Shown: in pieces, positions 6,870-13,177 of the stretch
Numbering within the stretch: the first letter of the stretch is position 1
Layout of the letters: every line of letters starts with the position of its first letter
NCBI GenBank assembly: GCA_040757455.1
Contig: JBFLXE010000057.1
Location: 1 to 15,928, forward strand
Reading direction: 5' to 3'
Length of the DNA: 15,928 bases
From: Kmv42 sp040757455
GTDB taxonomy: Bacteria > Nitrospirota > Thermodesulfovibrionia > Thermodesulfovibrionales > SM23-35
The notes under the pieces: generated by a model
The model's database searches: none
What the model was told of the DNA's origin: nothing
Seen by the model: the letters and a program-made list of their open reading frames with translations, nothing else
Translations under genes and position numbers: made by a program

Positions 6870-7250
6870 TTACCTTCCCACCATTATGGATTCGCTCGGT
6901 TTCTTGATGACAATCTCGGCAATAATACCCTTGTCGCTCGCAGTGGTTCTGGTGACCTTCTTGAGACTCTGATCGCTCCCTAAGAGCTTATCGCAAATTT
7001 TCTCAATAGCCGCTGCTGAAAATTCCTGAGACGTGCTTGTCCACGTTGCTGGACCTATTATGACAGGTTGTCCCTCGCAATAACCTACAAACATAGCCGT
7101 CACCTTCCCCTGCTGGCTGTCAAAGGTTGCAGATAATGTTCCTACTGCGGTCAGCTCGGAATCAGCATATGCCGCCCCCGTCATTATCATCACAGGAATA
7201 AAAAGCAGGACTGCAAAAAGAATAGCTCTCGACAAATATTTTTTTTCCAT
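6870..7250 (-). CDS. Small exported protein of unknown function
   Basis: This 126-residue protein starts with a clear signal peptide: KK near the N-terminus, a hydrophobic core (about residues 9-25) and a TGAAYADSE cleavage region, so the mature part of about 98 residues should be periplasmic or secreted. The mature part alternates short strands (VGTLSATFD, KVTAMFVGY, IIAEIVIKK), contains two cysteines (in GYCEG and KICDK) that could form a disulfide, and matches no family I can name. The frame is open back to a GTG at 7322, but that codon sits inside a Shine-Dalgarno-like tract. GGGAGG eight bases before the ATG at 7250 and the signal peptide fix the shorter start. It has its own promoter and terminator and so appears to be expressed separately from the glycan genes. 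Confidence 0.75.
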   Translation of the reverse strand: MEKKYLSRAILFAVLLFIPVMIMTGAAYADSELTAVGTLSATFDSQQGKVTAMFVGYCEGQPVIIGPATWTSTSQEFSAAAIEKICDKLLGSDQSLKKVTRTTASDKGIIAEIVIKKPSESIMVGR

Positions 7251-7432
7251 TTTGAATTCCTCCCGGTAAATTATATTTGAAACCTCCTCTTTTCTTTTAA
7301 AGCAAATGCGAAATTCTCTCACCTCCTTCCGCGAATTTTGATCTTAGCTGAAAGCTCGGAATAAGCCGGATAATCTAGCACTGAAAGAATGTAACCTTGC
7401 TACTTTCCCCCGGAATCTTTTCTCCGTTACAA
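7251..7432 (-). promoter_or_regulatory. Long untranslated leader with three Shine-Dalgarno-like tracts
   Basis: The gap 7251-7554 (304 bases) has no gene but is rich in signals. The leader from the predicted start near 7432 to the ATG at 7250 is about 180 bases. It holds AAGGAGGTGA (7319-7328), GAGGAGGT (7282-7289) and GGGAGG (7259-7264); only the last is followed by a normal start codon. The first tract is displayed in the loop of a hairpin made by AAATTC (7333-7338) and GAATTT (7311-7316). A second possible stem joins GTAAC (7426-7430) and GTTAC (7391-7395). The layout suggests post-transcriptional control, for example by a GGA-binding protein such as CsrA, or a structured RNA. I do not recognise a known riboswitch class. 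Confidence 0.5.
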
Positions 7433-7438
7433 CTTTTT

Positions 7439-7467
7439 AGAATAGCTCCACATCCAACGATTGTCAA
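7439..7467 (-). promoter_or_regulatory. Strong sigma-70-type promoter for the exported-protein gene
   Basis: On the minus strand a perfect TTGACA (7462-7467), a 17-base spacer and TATTCT (7439-7444) make the best promoter in the window. AT-rich sequence lies just upstream of the -35 element. Transcription should begin near 7432. Confidence 0.72.
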
Positions 7468-7516
7468 GAAAATAAATCTTTTGCTTAAAATAACCAGATT
7501 CTTTCGGTAAAAGTAT

Positions 7517-7545
7517 GTCACAGCATAAGTCACAGATTGGTCACA
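7517..7545. promoter_or_regulatory. Three phased GTCACA direct repeats, probable regulator site
   Basis: GTCACA occurs at 7517-7522, 7529-7534 and 7540-7545, with start-to-start distances of 12 and 11 bases, about one helical turn each. The copies lie roughly 85-113 bases upstream of the predicted start of the exported-protein transcript and just beyond the stop of the phosphoglycosyl transferase gene. Such phasing suits an activator that binds as adjacent protomers on one face of DNA. The regulator is unknown. Confidence 0.5.
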
Positions 7546-7554
7546 AATTAATAA

Positions 7555-8160
7555 TTAAACCTTCTTCTCTCTGCTTTCCCATTTCCCCCTGAAGGTAATC
7601 CAGAAGGAGAGAAAAATGAGCTTAAGATCGAGGAGAAAGGATTGGTTCTTGATGTATTGTAGATCTAATTTAAATTTCTCTCTGCGGAGGGCGTCTGTGG
7701 GAAGGTAGACCTGGGCCATCCCGGTTAAACCCGGCCTGACAGCCAGCCTCTCTTTATATCCAGGGATATCTTCAATGTTTACCTGTCCCGGGTTCCCGTG
7801 AACTTCCTTCTCCCTGGGCCTCAATGCCCTGGGACCGACGAAGCTCATGTCACCTTTCAGGATATTCACGATTTGGGGAAGCTCGTCCATTGCCGTAGCC
7901 CTTAACAGCCTACCGACTTTTGTAACCCTCGGATCGTTCTCGACAGCTTGAACAGGACCTGTATCTTTCTCGGCATCTTTAACCATTGACCGAAATTTCA
8001 TTGCTCTGAATATCCTGCCCTTCTTACCCACCCGCTCCTGAAAGTGAAAAATAGGCCATCCGTCCTCCAAAAGAATAGCAAGTGAGAATAAAATCCAGAG
8101 TGGAGATGAACCTATAATGCCGGCTGATGAGAGACAGATATCAAAAAGCCGTTTTAGCAT
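7555..8160 (-). CDS. Polyprenyl-phosphate phosphoglycosyl transferase (initiating sugar transferase)
   Basis: This is a small (201 aa) monotopic phosphoglycosyl transferase of the bacterial sugar-transferase family (PF02397; PglC/WcaJ catalytic core). It would move a sugar-1-phosphate from a nucleotide sugar to undecaprenyl phosphate at the inner face of the cytoplasmic membrane, starting assembly of the repeat unit. Visible are KRLFDI (3-8), a hydrophobic re-entrant helix (about 10-31), QERVGKKGRIFRAMKFRSM (41-59), the catalytic Asp-Glu pair D92-E93 in MDELPQ, MSFVGPRALRP (105-115) and RPGLTGMAQV (142-151). It lacks the extra N-terminal membrane helices of long WcaJ/WbaP proteins. It is the last gene of the leftward cluster. 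Its only upstream purine-rich match is a GGTGAA unit of the junction repeat. Confidence 0.95.
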   Translation of the reverse strand: MLKRLFDICLSSAGIIGSSPLWILFSLAILLEDGWPIFHFQERVGKKGRIFRAMKFRSMVKDAEKDTGPVQAVENDPRVTKVGRLLRATAMDELPQIVNILKGDMSFVGPRALRPREKEVHGNPGQVNIEDIPGYKERLAVRPGLTGMAQVYLPTDALRREKFKLDLQYIKNQSFLLDLKLIFLSFWITFRGKWESREKKV

Positions 8161-8166
8161 TGTTTT

Positions 8167-8191
8167 GATTCACCGATTCACCATTTCACCG
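8167..8191. repeat. Short array of GTGAATCG-like units at a gene junction
   Basis: On the minus strand the 25 bases read as about three units, GTGAAATG, GTGAATCG and GTGAATC. The array overlaps the stop codon (8186-8188) of the nucleotidyltransferase gene and ends just before the start of the next gene. A 14-base stretch (8176-8189) is repeated exactly at 9371-9384. Confidence 0.75.
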
Positions 8192-9340
8192 TTTTTTTAA
8201 AAAAACCATAATCGGATTGAGGAGGTAATAGGCATAGGCTTTCTTTGAACTGGAGGGAAGTCCATAACGGAGGCGGATTTCGCCCATACCGGGGAAAAAC
8301 CTTTTTGTCATTACTTTTGCAAATTCCCCTGGAGTGTCAAGCAAAAAGGTATAGAGAAACATCTGAAAGTGGGGTCTCCCAACTCCTCCGAATATCCCCG
8401 CAAGTATCCTCTTTTTGAAGTATTCATATCCGCGGACATGTATCCTCAAAATATCATCGGGAATCTGCGTTCGAAAGAGTTCATGAACAAGCTGGAGTGT
8501 AAAGACTGTTAGCCTTTCCATTCTGCATGTACCAGAAAGTCGCCGAAACTTTTCCCAGTCTATCTCCTTTTCATATTTCTGTATAAGCCTGGAGACGAAA
8601 ACAAAGAACTTCAGCGGCTTGAACCCGTGGTCGAAAAGACGAAAGATCGCATACATCAGATATCTTTCGGGTGACAGGATATTCAATGAAATACCCGCGT
8701 AGTCAATGCGTCGTGACTCTTCCCACCAGAAGTCAGGGGGGATGTGATAATACCGTTTTGCAAGATTCCAGTGGAGTTCGAGAAAATGGCTGTCTTTCCT
8801 GTAGACAAGGTGGTAGTGGCTCAAAAGCAGATCCTCGTCACTAAGCCCCTCGTTCTTTGAATATCCTGCCTCAACGACAATCGTCTCCGCTCTTTCAAGG
8901 TCCCCTGGTCGCACCAGGATGTCGATATCTGTTGCCGGATAGATGCCTGGATTCCCAAAAATGAGCTCGGACGCAAGCGAGCCCTTCAGCGGTATAGCCT
9001 CCACTCCACCTTTTGCCAGAGAACGGAGAATCCTCAGCATCTCCTCTGAATTCAAGACATTGTTTCTGACGGAACGCAGATATGCATTTCTGAGCTTCAC
9101 AGTTATTTCCAACGGAACATTATCAAAAGTTCTCAGGTTTTCGTAACAAATTGTTGCAACCTCATTCGCCGCTGCGCATTCAAGAATCCGGACGAAGTCA
9201 ATAGCATATTTTTTGTCCTGCATTAGTTCTCTTATTCTGCTGAGGGCCTCACCGGACGGATTCGCTACCGAAAGGGACAAGATAACTTTTTGTTCTTCGT
9301 TCTCGATTTCCCGGGTTCCTATCATCGCCGATTCACCCAT
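8186..9340 (-). CDS. Nucleotidyltransferase-family protein, NTP_transf_5 (PF14907) type
   Basis: This 384-residue protein carries a minimal nucleotidyltransferase core: AIPLKGSLASELIFG (115-129) supplies the Gly-Ser turn and YPATDIDILV (134-143) the metal-binding D138-x-D140 pair, followed by LERAETIVVEAGY. The rest is helix- and aromatic-rich with FLELHWNLAKRYYH (about 186-199). The family is uncharacterised biochemically but is common in capsule and exopolysaccharide loci. Transfer of a nucleotidyl group to a sugar, lipid or protein is possible, and no substrate can be inferred. The ATG at 9340 and another at 9325 both lie inside the junction repeat, so the start is uncertain by five residues. 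The repeat unit itself encodes the first residues, MGESAM. Confidence 0.78.
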   Translation of the reverse strand: MGESAMIGTREIENEEQKVILSLSVANPSGEALSRIRELMQDKKYAIDFVRILECAAANEVATICYENLRTFDNVPLEITVKLRNAYLRSVRNNVLNSEEMLRILRSLAKGGVEAIPLKGSLASELIFGNPGIYPATDIDILVRPGDLERAETIVVEAGYSKNEGLSDEDLLLSHYHLVYRKDSHFLELHWNLAKRYYHIPPDFWWEESRRIDYAGISLNILSPERYLMYAIFRLFDHGFKPLKFFVFVSRLIQKYEKEIDWEKFRRLSGTCRMERLTVFTLQLVHELFRTQIPDDILRIHVRGYEYFKKRILAGIFGGVGRPHFQMFLYTFLLDTPGEFAKVMTKRFFPGMGEIRLRYGLPSSSKKAYAYYLLNPIMVFLKKR

Positions 9341-9385
9341 TGACCCATTCGCCGATTGATCATTTCAACCATTCACCATTTCACA
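9323..9385. repeat. Degenerate 8-bp tandem array spanning a gene junction
   Basis: On the plus strand the 63 bases parse as CATCGCCG, ATTCACCC, ATTGACCC, ATTCGCCG, ATTGATCA, TTTCAACC, ATTCACC and ATTTCACA, a period of eight with one seven-base unit. On the coding (minus) strand the unit is GTGAATSG-like. The array encodes the last residues (EMVNG, stop) of the upstream glycosyltransferase and the first residues of the downstream nucleotidyltransferase, filling the 24-base gap completely. Confidence 0.8.
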
Positions 9386-10459
9386 AAACAACCTTTCATA
9401 TTCATCCGTAATCCTTTCCCACGAATATTCATCATTAATTCTCTGTACTGCTTTAAGCTTTTTTTCTCTAACCATTGCATCGTTATCCATCAGGGATATC
9501 ATTTTATCCTTCAGGTCTTCTTTACCGCTATAATAAAATCCCGCGTCTGACAATACCTCCCTATGTTCCGGGACATCATTGGCAAGTACGCAGTTGCCGG
9601 CACCCACTGCTTCAACAAGCGCAGGATGTGTTCCTCCAACCTCAGTCGCCTGAATATAGAAATAAGCATTTGACAACAGCTCCTTATATGAATCGCCGAA
9701 CAGATAACCTGTGAAAATTATATTCGGATTCCTGGTGTTCTTTACTTTTTTAATATACTCATCTGCGTGCGGCGCATCTCCAACCATGACAATTTTTTTT
9801 GCAGGGCTTGCAATTTCATCATAGGCTTCCCTTACAAGAAGCGAGTTATTTTCGGGTTCAAAACGGCTAACATAGAGTATATACCCATCAGGTTTCAATC
9901 CCAGTCTCCTCAAAGTTTCATCAGGAGGATAATAAATCGTGTCAGCACCATAGGCAATATATATTGAATCTTTCCCATATCTCTTTTTATAGTACTTTTT
10001 AATCCACTTTGAATCCGTAACCACTTTATCTGCCGCATCACCTGCCATCCTCTCGGCAAATTTCAAATACCAGGATACCAGCCAGCCCCACTTTTTTCTC
10101 TGCCACTCAAGACCATCTATATTGATGATAACCTTCTTACCGAAAAGGCGTGGGATGAAACATAAAAAAGAGACGCTCACTCCCAACATGAGGATAATGT
10201 CAAATTTATTCAACGATACATGGATAATTGAAAAAAGACAGAAGACAGGTTTTTCGAGTACCTTTGTTCTTATGGTAGGAAGGATGAGCCTCTTGACACC
10301 CTTATAAACCCTCTCATCGTCCTGTGTATACGGCCTGCAGCAATAGACGGTTACGTCATGACCTCTCTTCACAAGGCGGGTGGAGATTTCTTCTGCAAGC
10401 GTTTCAAAGCCGCCGTAATTAACAGGTATTCCCCTTGATCCAAGAATAGCAATCTTCAT
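9365..10459 (-). CDS. Glycosyltransferase, DUF1972/rhamnosyltransferase type with GT1/GT4 C-terminal domain
   Basis: This GT-B-fold enzyme of 364 residues should add a sugar to the lipid-linked glycan at the inner membrane surface. The N-terminal GSRGIPVNYGGFETLAEEI (7-25) and IDGLEWQRKKWGW (114-126) are marks of the DUF1972 family (PF09314), some members of which are capsular rhamnosyltransferases. The C-terminal donor domain has YILYVSRFEPENN (193-205), IIFTGYLFGDSY (247-258) and TEVGGTHPALVEAVGAG (272-288). In the last, the two glutamates are nine residues apart, not the seven of the classical EX7E motif. AAGG seven bases before the ATG serves as ribosome site. The last residues (EMVNG) are encoded by tandem repeat sequence, so the original C-terminus may differ. 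Sugar specificity is unknown. Confidence 0.9.
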   Translation of the reverse strand: MKIAILGSRGIPVNYGGFETLAEEISTRLVKRGHDVTVYCCRPYTQDDERVYKGVKRLILPTIRTKVLEKPVFCLFSIIHVSLNKFDIILMLGVSVSFLCFIPRLFGKKVIINIDGLEWQRKKWGWLVSWYLKFAERMAGDAADKVVTDSKWIKKYYKKRYGKDSIYIAYGADTIYYPPDETLRRLGLKPDGYILYVSRFEPENNSLLVREAYDEIASPAKKIVMVGDAPHADEYIKKVKNTRNPNIIFTGYLFGDSYKELLSNAYFYIQATEVGGTHPALVEAVGAGNCVLANDVPEHREVLSDAGFYYSGKEDLKDKMISLMDNDAMVREKKLKAVQRINDEYSWERITDEYERLFCEMVNG

Positions 10460-10468
10460 CTCTATACC

Positions 10469-11067
10469 TTACTTACACCTCCGAGGTGTAAGTTTTTGGT
10501 TAGTATGCAAAGGTCTTGAATAATTGCATATTTTCTTATCCACCTGTTTTTCGCCGACATACTCTTTATAAGAAGAGAAACCCCAGTCTTGGGGATCTTC
10601 GACAAGATTAGCGGTTACAGGATTTAAATGAAGATAGCGGGTCAAATGAAGTAAATGTTCATCTGTTCCAACTTCAACATTTTTGAACTTACTCTCCCAC
10701 AGGGGACCCCTTCTTTTATTTTTGAGATTAAAATAACGTGTATAGCTGTTCGAACCTTACCCATAAAAATAGAAATACCGTCTTTTTTCATCTGTTTCAA
10801 AATCAGATGGATATGAGTAGGCATAAAGCAATATGCAATAATTTCAACTATATTGTCTTGTGAATTAAAATACTTTTGATAAAAACTTTCCTTATTTTTA
10901 ATGTCAGAAAAAATCGAGAACTTTACCGGCGGATTTTCAACCTTGTAATAGCTCAGCATACTGCTCATCCTCTGAGAATCTGACTCATTTTTGAATACTA
11001 CAAACCCTGCGATGCTTTTTGTAAATACATGATAGACCTTTCCGTCGATTAAAGGATATTTCCGCAT
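10469..11067 (-). pseudogene. REP-associated tyrosine transposase (RAYT, IS200-like), frameshifted
   Basis: This encodes a TnpA_REP-type Y1 transposase of about 199 residues in two frames. The first frame (11067 to about 10748) runs MRKYPLIDGKVYHV...EIIAYCFMPTHIHLILKQM and carries the HUH metal-binding motif (HIH). It then continues out of frame to a stop at 10642. Reading from 10747 in the neighbouring frame restores family sequence: SYTRYFNLKNKRRGPLWES with the candidate catalytic tyrosine, then TDEHLLHLTRYLHLNPVTAN and DWGFSSYKEYVG, ending at a TAA at 10469. One missing base near 10747 (RT|SY junction) explains it. No slippery heptamer is visible, so programmed frameshifting is unlikely; a base-calling error remains possible. 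The last codons (KLTPRRCK) are encoded by the REP palindrome. Confidence 0.88.
10471..10502 (+). repeat. REP-like palindrome, copy 1
   Basis: CTTACACCTC (10472-10481) and GAGGTGTAAG (10483-10492) are inverted copies about a single C, extended by one more pair at 10471/10493. A GTTTTTGGTTA tail follows. Positions 10474-10502 match copy 2 at 25 of 29 positions in direct orientation. It overlaps the end of the transposase frame and lies 12 bases from the start codon of the downstream glycosyltransferase. Confidence 0.85.
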
Positions 11068-11088
11068 GGTCGATATATTACCTACCTA

Positions 11089-11117
11089 TACACCTCGGAG
11101 GTGGAGGTTTTTGATTA
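11089..11117 (+). repeat. REP-like palindrome, copy 2
   Basis: CACCTC (11091-11096) and GAGGTG (11098-11103) flank a central G, followed by a GTTTTTGATTA tail. The mismatches to copy 1 are at the palindrome centre, at two positions just after it and in the tail. The final TTA (11115-11117) is the TAA stop of the glycosyltransferase gene read leftward. Confidence 0.85.
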
Positions 11118-12206
11118 TCTTGTCATGAGTTTTTCATATATTTTGCTGACCTCATCCGCGACGATATCCCAGTTGTAATTTTTCAAGAGAAATTGTGAAT
11201 AATCCTTCTTTTTATTCTTTGAGATTTTCTGATTTATTTTATTCGACAGATCATCTATATCCTGTGCCTTAAAATAATCGTCTTGTTCTAGACCGATTGC
11301 CACGTGCGAGTCAATATCGCTTGCCAAAATATCACAATTGAAACTCATCGCTTCTAATAATGCATTCGGAAGGCCCTCATAGAGAGACGAAAGAACAAAA
11401 AGTCGACAACTGGAATAAAGTACCGACAGGTCATTTTTATTCAATTGCCCAGTAAAGATAACCTTATCATTTGATATCCGTTTCAGTTTTTCAAAGTATT
11501 GTTCCTGAAATTCGGCACTTCCTACAACTACTAATTTCATTTCATTATGATTTGTTTTATTAAATGCTTCTATAAGTGTCAAAACATCTTTTTCTGGCGT
11601 TATACGTCCCACGGTCAAAATATAGCCATTTTCTCTTAGCTTCCATTTGTCAAGTATTGTATTCTCATCTTTAACGTTCCACCCATTAATTAAAGTGACT
11701 CCGTTAGGTAGATAACTGATTTCTTGTAATCTTCCCAGTTCATTGAAATGTTTTAAATATGGCTTTGACACAGTGATGATATAGTCTGCTGATAAAAATT
11801 GTTTTTCAGAATGTCTCAACATCGCCTTCACAAGTCCATTCCATTTTGGATAGAGATAATCCATGGAATGAAAGGTTGCAACAACTTTTAATCCGAATAG
11901 CCTGAAGAGCCATATGAAAAGTCCTGCATTTAAACCATGAATATGAATAATATCAGGTTTTCGGAGAATGCAATATGATGCAGATATTAAATTATAGATG
12001 GGTTTCTGAAAAGTCTTTGATGAAGCCGAAGGAATTCTGATAAATGAAATGCCTTTCCAATTGTTTGTTTTAGTGTATTGCTTAATTGTAAGAGCTGTCA
12101 CCTCACATCTTTTCCTAACAAGCCTCGAATAAAGCTCTTCACAGTGACTTTCAATGCCTCCCTGTACATTTGGGAACCCCCGTGCACCAATAACAAATAT
12201 TTTCAT
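11115..12206 (-). CDS. Glycosyltransferase family 4, DUF1972-like N-terminus
   Basis: This 363-residue GT-B enzyme is predicted to extend the glycan on its polyprenyl carrier. It begins MKIFVIGARGFPNVQGGIESHCEELYSRL, matching the G-x-RG(I/F)P-x3-GG-x-E pattern of the neighbour at 9365-10459, so the two are probably distant paralogs. HIHGLNAG (88-95), YILTVGRITPEKD (195-207) and VIFTGQL (249-255) are donor-domain strands. SSLYEGLPNALLEAM (273-287) has the classical EX7E pair E277 and E285, indicating a retaining GT4-type mechanism. Its ATG overlaps the TGA of the radical SAM gene (ATGA), so translation should be coupled. Its stop codon is supplied by the REP element, so its original end may have been altered. 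Confidence 0.94.
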   Translation of the reverse strand: MKIFVIGARGFPNVQGGIESHCEELYSRLVRKRCEVTALTIKQYTKTNNWKGISFIRIPSASSKTFQKPIYNLISASYCILRKPDIIHIHGLNAGLFIWLFRLFGLKVVATFHSMDYLYPKWNGLVKAMLRHSEKQFLSADYIITVSKPYLKHFNELGRLQEISYLPNGVTLINGWNVKDENTILDKWKLRENGYILTVGRITPEKDVLTLIEAFNKTNHNEMKLVVVGSAEFQEQYFEKLKRISNDKVIFTGQLNKNDLSVLYSSCRLFVLSSLYEGLPNALLEAMSFNCDILASDIDSHVAIGLEQDDYFKAQDIDDLSNKINQKISKNKKKDYSQFLLKNYNWDIVADEVSKIYEKLMTR

Positions 12207-13177
12207 TTAGAAAATTTCTTCTTGAGAATTTCCAATCCGACCTTTAGCTTTTTGTTACTTATCTCAGACTTGGAAGTGCATACCATCCAGCATTTTTTGC
12301 ATTTTCTGGCTTTTTCAAAAATATCCCTTCTCTTCTCGTTGTCCCAGAGTTCTTTAAAAGTATCGTAAGCCCTAAGATTGCCGAGATAATTTTCTATAAT
12401 GTGACAACCATAAACATTGCCTACTGAATCCATATAGAAGAATCCATTGCCAGCATCACAGCCAAAGGGTCTCTTTTTATCTCTGACGAAATCCACCAAT
12501 AAATCCTCAAACCATGCTCTTGCCCATTCTTTCGGTTGTAATGTCTTCGTCCTTTCCCTGGCTATCATACATACCTGTTGTTTGAAGTCCTGAAAATTAA
12601 ACTCTTTTATAGATTCATCAATATTTCCAAAATAGATATCTGAATCAGATGTTGCTGTCATAGTCATTTGAACATTCAGTTTTTTTGAAAGTTTAAATAC
12701 ATCATAAATCTGGCTCACGTTCAGACTCGAAATTGTCATGCTGATTCCCAAATCCTTTATCCCGATCTTTTTTGTTCTTGTCAAAGTTTCCAATGCTCTT
12801 TGAAAACCATCTTTTAAACCTCTAATTTTGTTATGTGTCTCTTCTAATCCGTCGATGGATATTCGCAATGCCGATTTTAGATCAATTTTTAAAATCTCTT
12901 TCATTTTCGATTCGATCTTACTATATAGATAACCATTAGAGGAAATCACAAGACGTGCATTTTTGCATGTTTGCTTGATGTTTTTGACAACCTGGTCGAT
13001 GTCATTCCTCAGAAAGGGTTCTCCTCCGGTAATATTGATTTCCCGTAAAGAAGAAGGAAGTTTTAAATATTCTTCCGGCTTCAGTTCATCCGTGATCTTA
13101 TTTTTCCAGATGTTGCACATAACACATCTGGCATTGCAATTGAGGGTAACCGCAATGACGGCTGTTTTAGGGAGCAT
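12203..13177 (-). CDS. Radical SAM protein with SPASM-like C-terminal cysteines
   Basis: This is a 324-residue radical SAM enzyme. TLNCNARCVMC gives the SAM-cluster ligands C14, C18 and C21, and NITGGEP (48-54) the SAM-binding GGEP motif. RISIDGLEETHNKIRG (105-120) and the following strands complete the barrel. The C-terminus has CDAGNGFFYMDSVGNVYGC (C240, C258) and CKKCWMVC (C293, C296, C300), a SPASM-like arrangement for an auxiliary iron-sulfur cluster. Relatives modify peptides, sulfatases or small molecules; a carbohydrate or carrier-linked substrate here is inference from context. It overlaps the upstream glycosyltransferase by 11 bases and the downstream one by 4, so it is locked into the cluster. 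No peptide precursor or PqqD-like partner is visible nearby. Confidence 0.88.
   Translation of the reverse strand: MLPKTAVIAVTLNCNARCVMCNIWKNKITDELKPEEYLKLPSSLREINITGGEPFLRNDIDQVVKNIKQTCKNARLVISSNGYLYSKIESKMKEILKIDLKSALRISIDGLEETHNKIRGLKDGFQRALETLTRTKKIGIKDLGISMTISSLNVSQIYDVFKLSKKLNVQMTMTATSDSDIYFGNIDESIKEFNFQDFKQQVCMIARERTKTLQPKEWARAWFEDLLVDFVRDKKRPFGCDAGNGFFYMDSVGNVYGCHIIENYLGNLRAYDTFKELWDNEKRRDIFEKARKCKKCWMVCTSKSEISNKKLKVGLEILKKKFSK

Larger units (their letters stand above)
10469..11117 (-). mobile_element. RAYT-REP unit inserted in the glycan cluster
   Basis: The broken RAYT gene plus one REP-like palindrome at each end forms a compact unit of about 650 bases between two glycosyltransferase genes. 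All three genes point the same way. One palindrome lies at the transposase 3' end (10471-10502) and one upstream of its start (11089-11117), in the same orientation. The outer palindrome supplies the stop codon of the preceding glycosyltransferase, so the unit could have entered at that gene's 3' end. Confidence 0.7.

Noticed and set aside
7251..7322. GTG at 7322 as start of the small exported protein
   Set aside because: The GTG is part of an AAGGAGGTGA tract, the added residues are charged and would bury the signal peptide, and the ATG at 7250 has a well-spaced GGGAGG.
7323..7432. Cyclic-di-GMP (GEMM) riboswitch in the leader of the exported-protein gene
   Set aside because: The conserved core sequences of GEMM-I aptamers are not present by eye; a covariance-model search would settle it.
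7517..7545. CRP-type operator
   Set aside because: CRP sites are inverted TGTGA/TCACA repeats; here the three copies are direct repeats.
10122..10307. Plus-strand open frame within the DUF1972-type glycosyltransferase gene
   Set aside because: It is antisense to a strongly supported gene and shows no family features.
10740..10760. Programmed -1 frameshift producing full-length transposase
   Set aside because: No slippery heptamer of the X XXY YYZ kind is present at the switch point, so a simple mutation or sequencing error is preferred.
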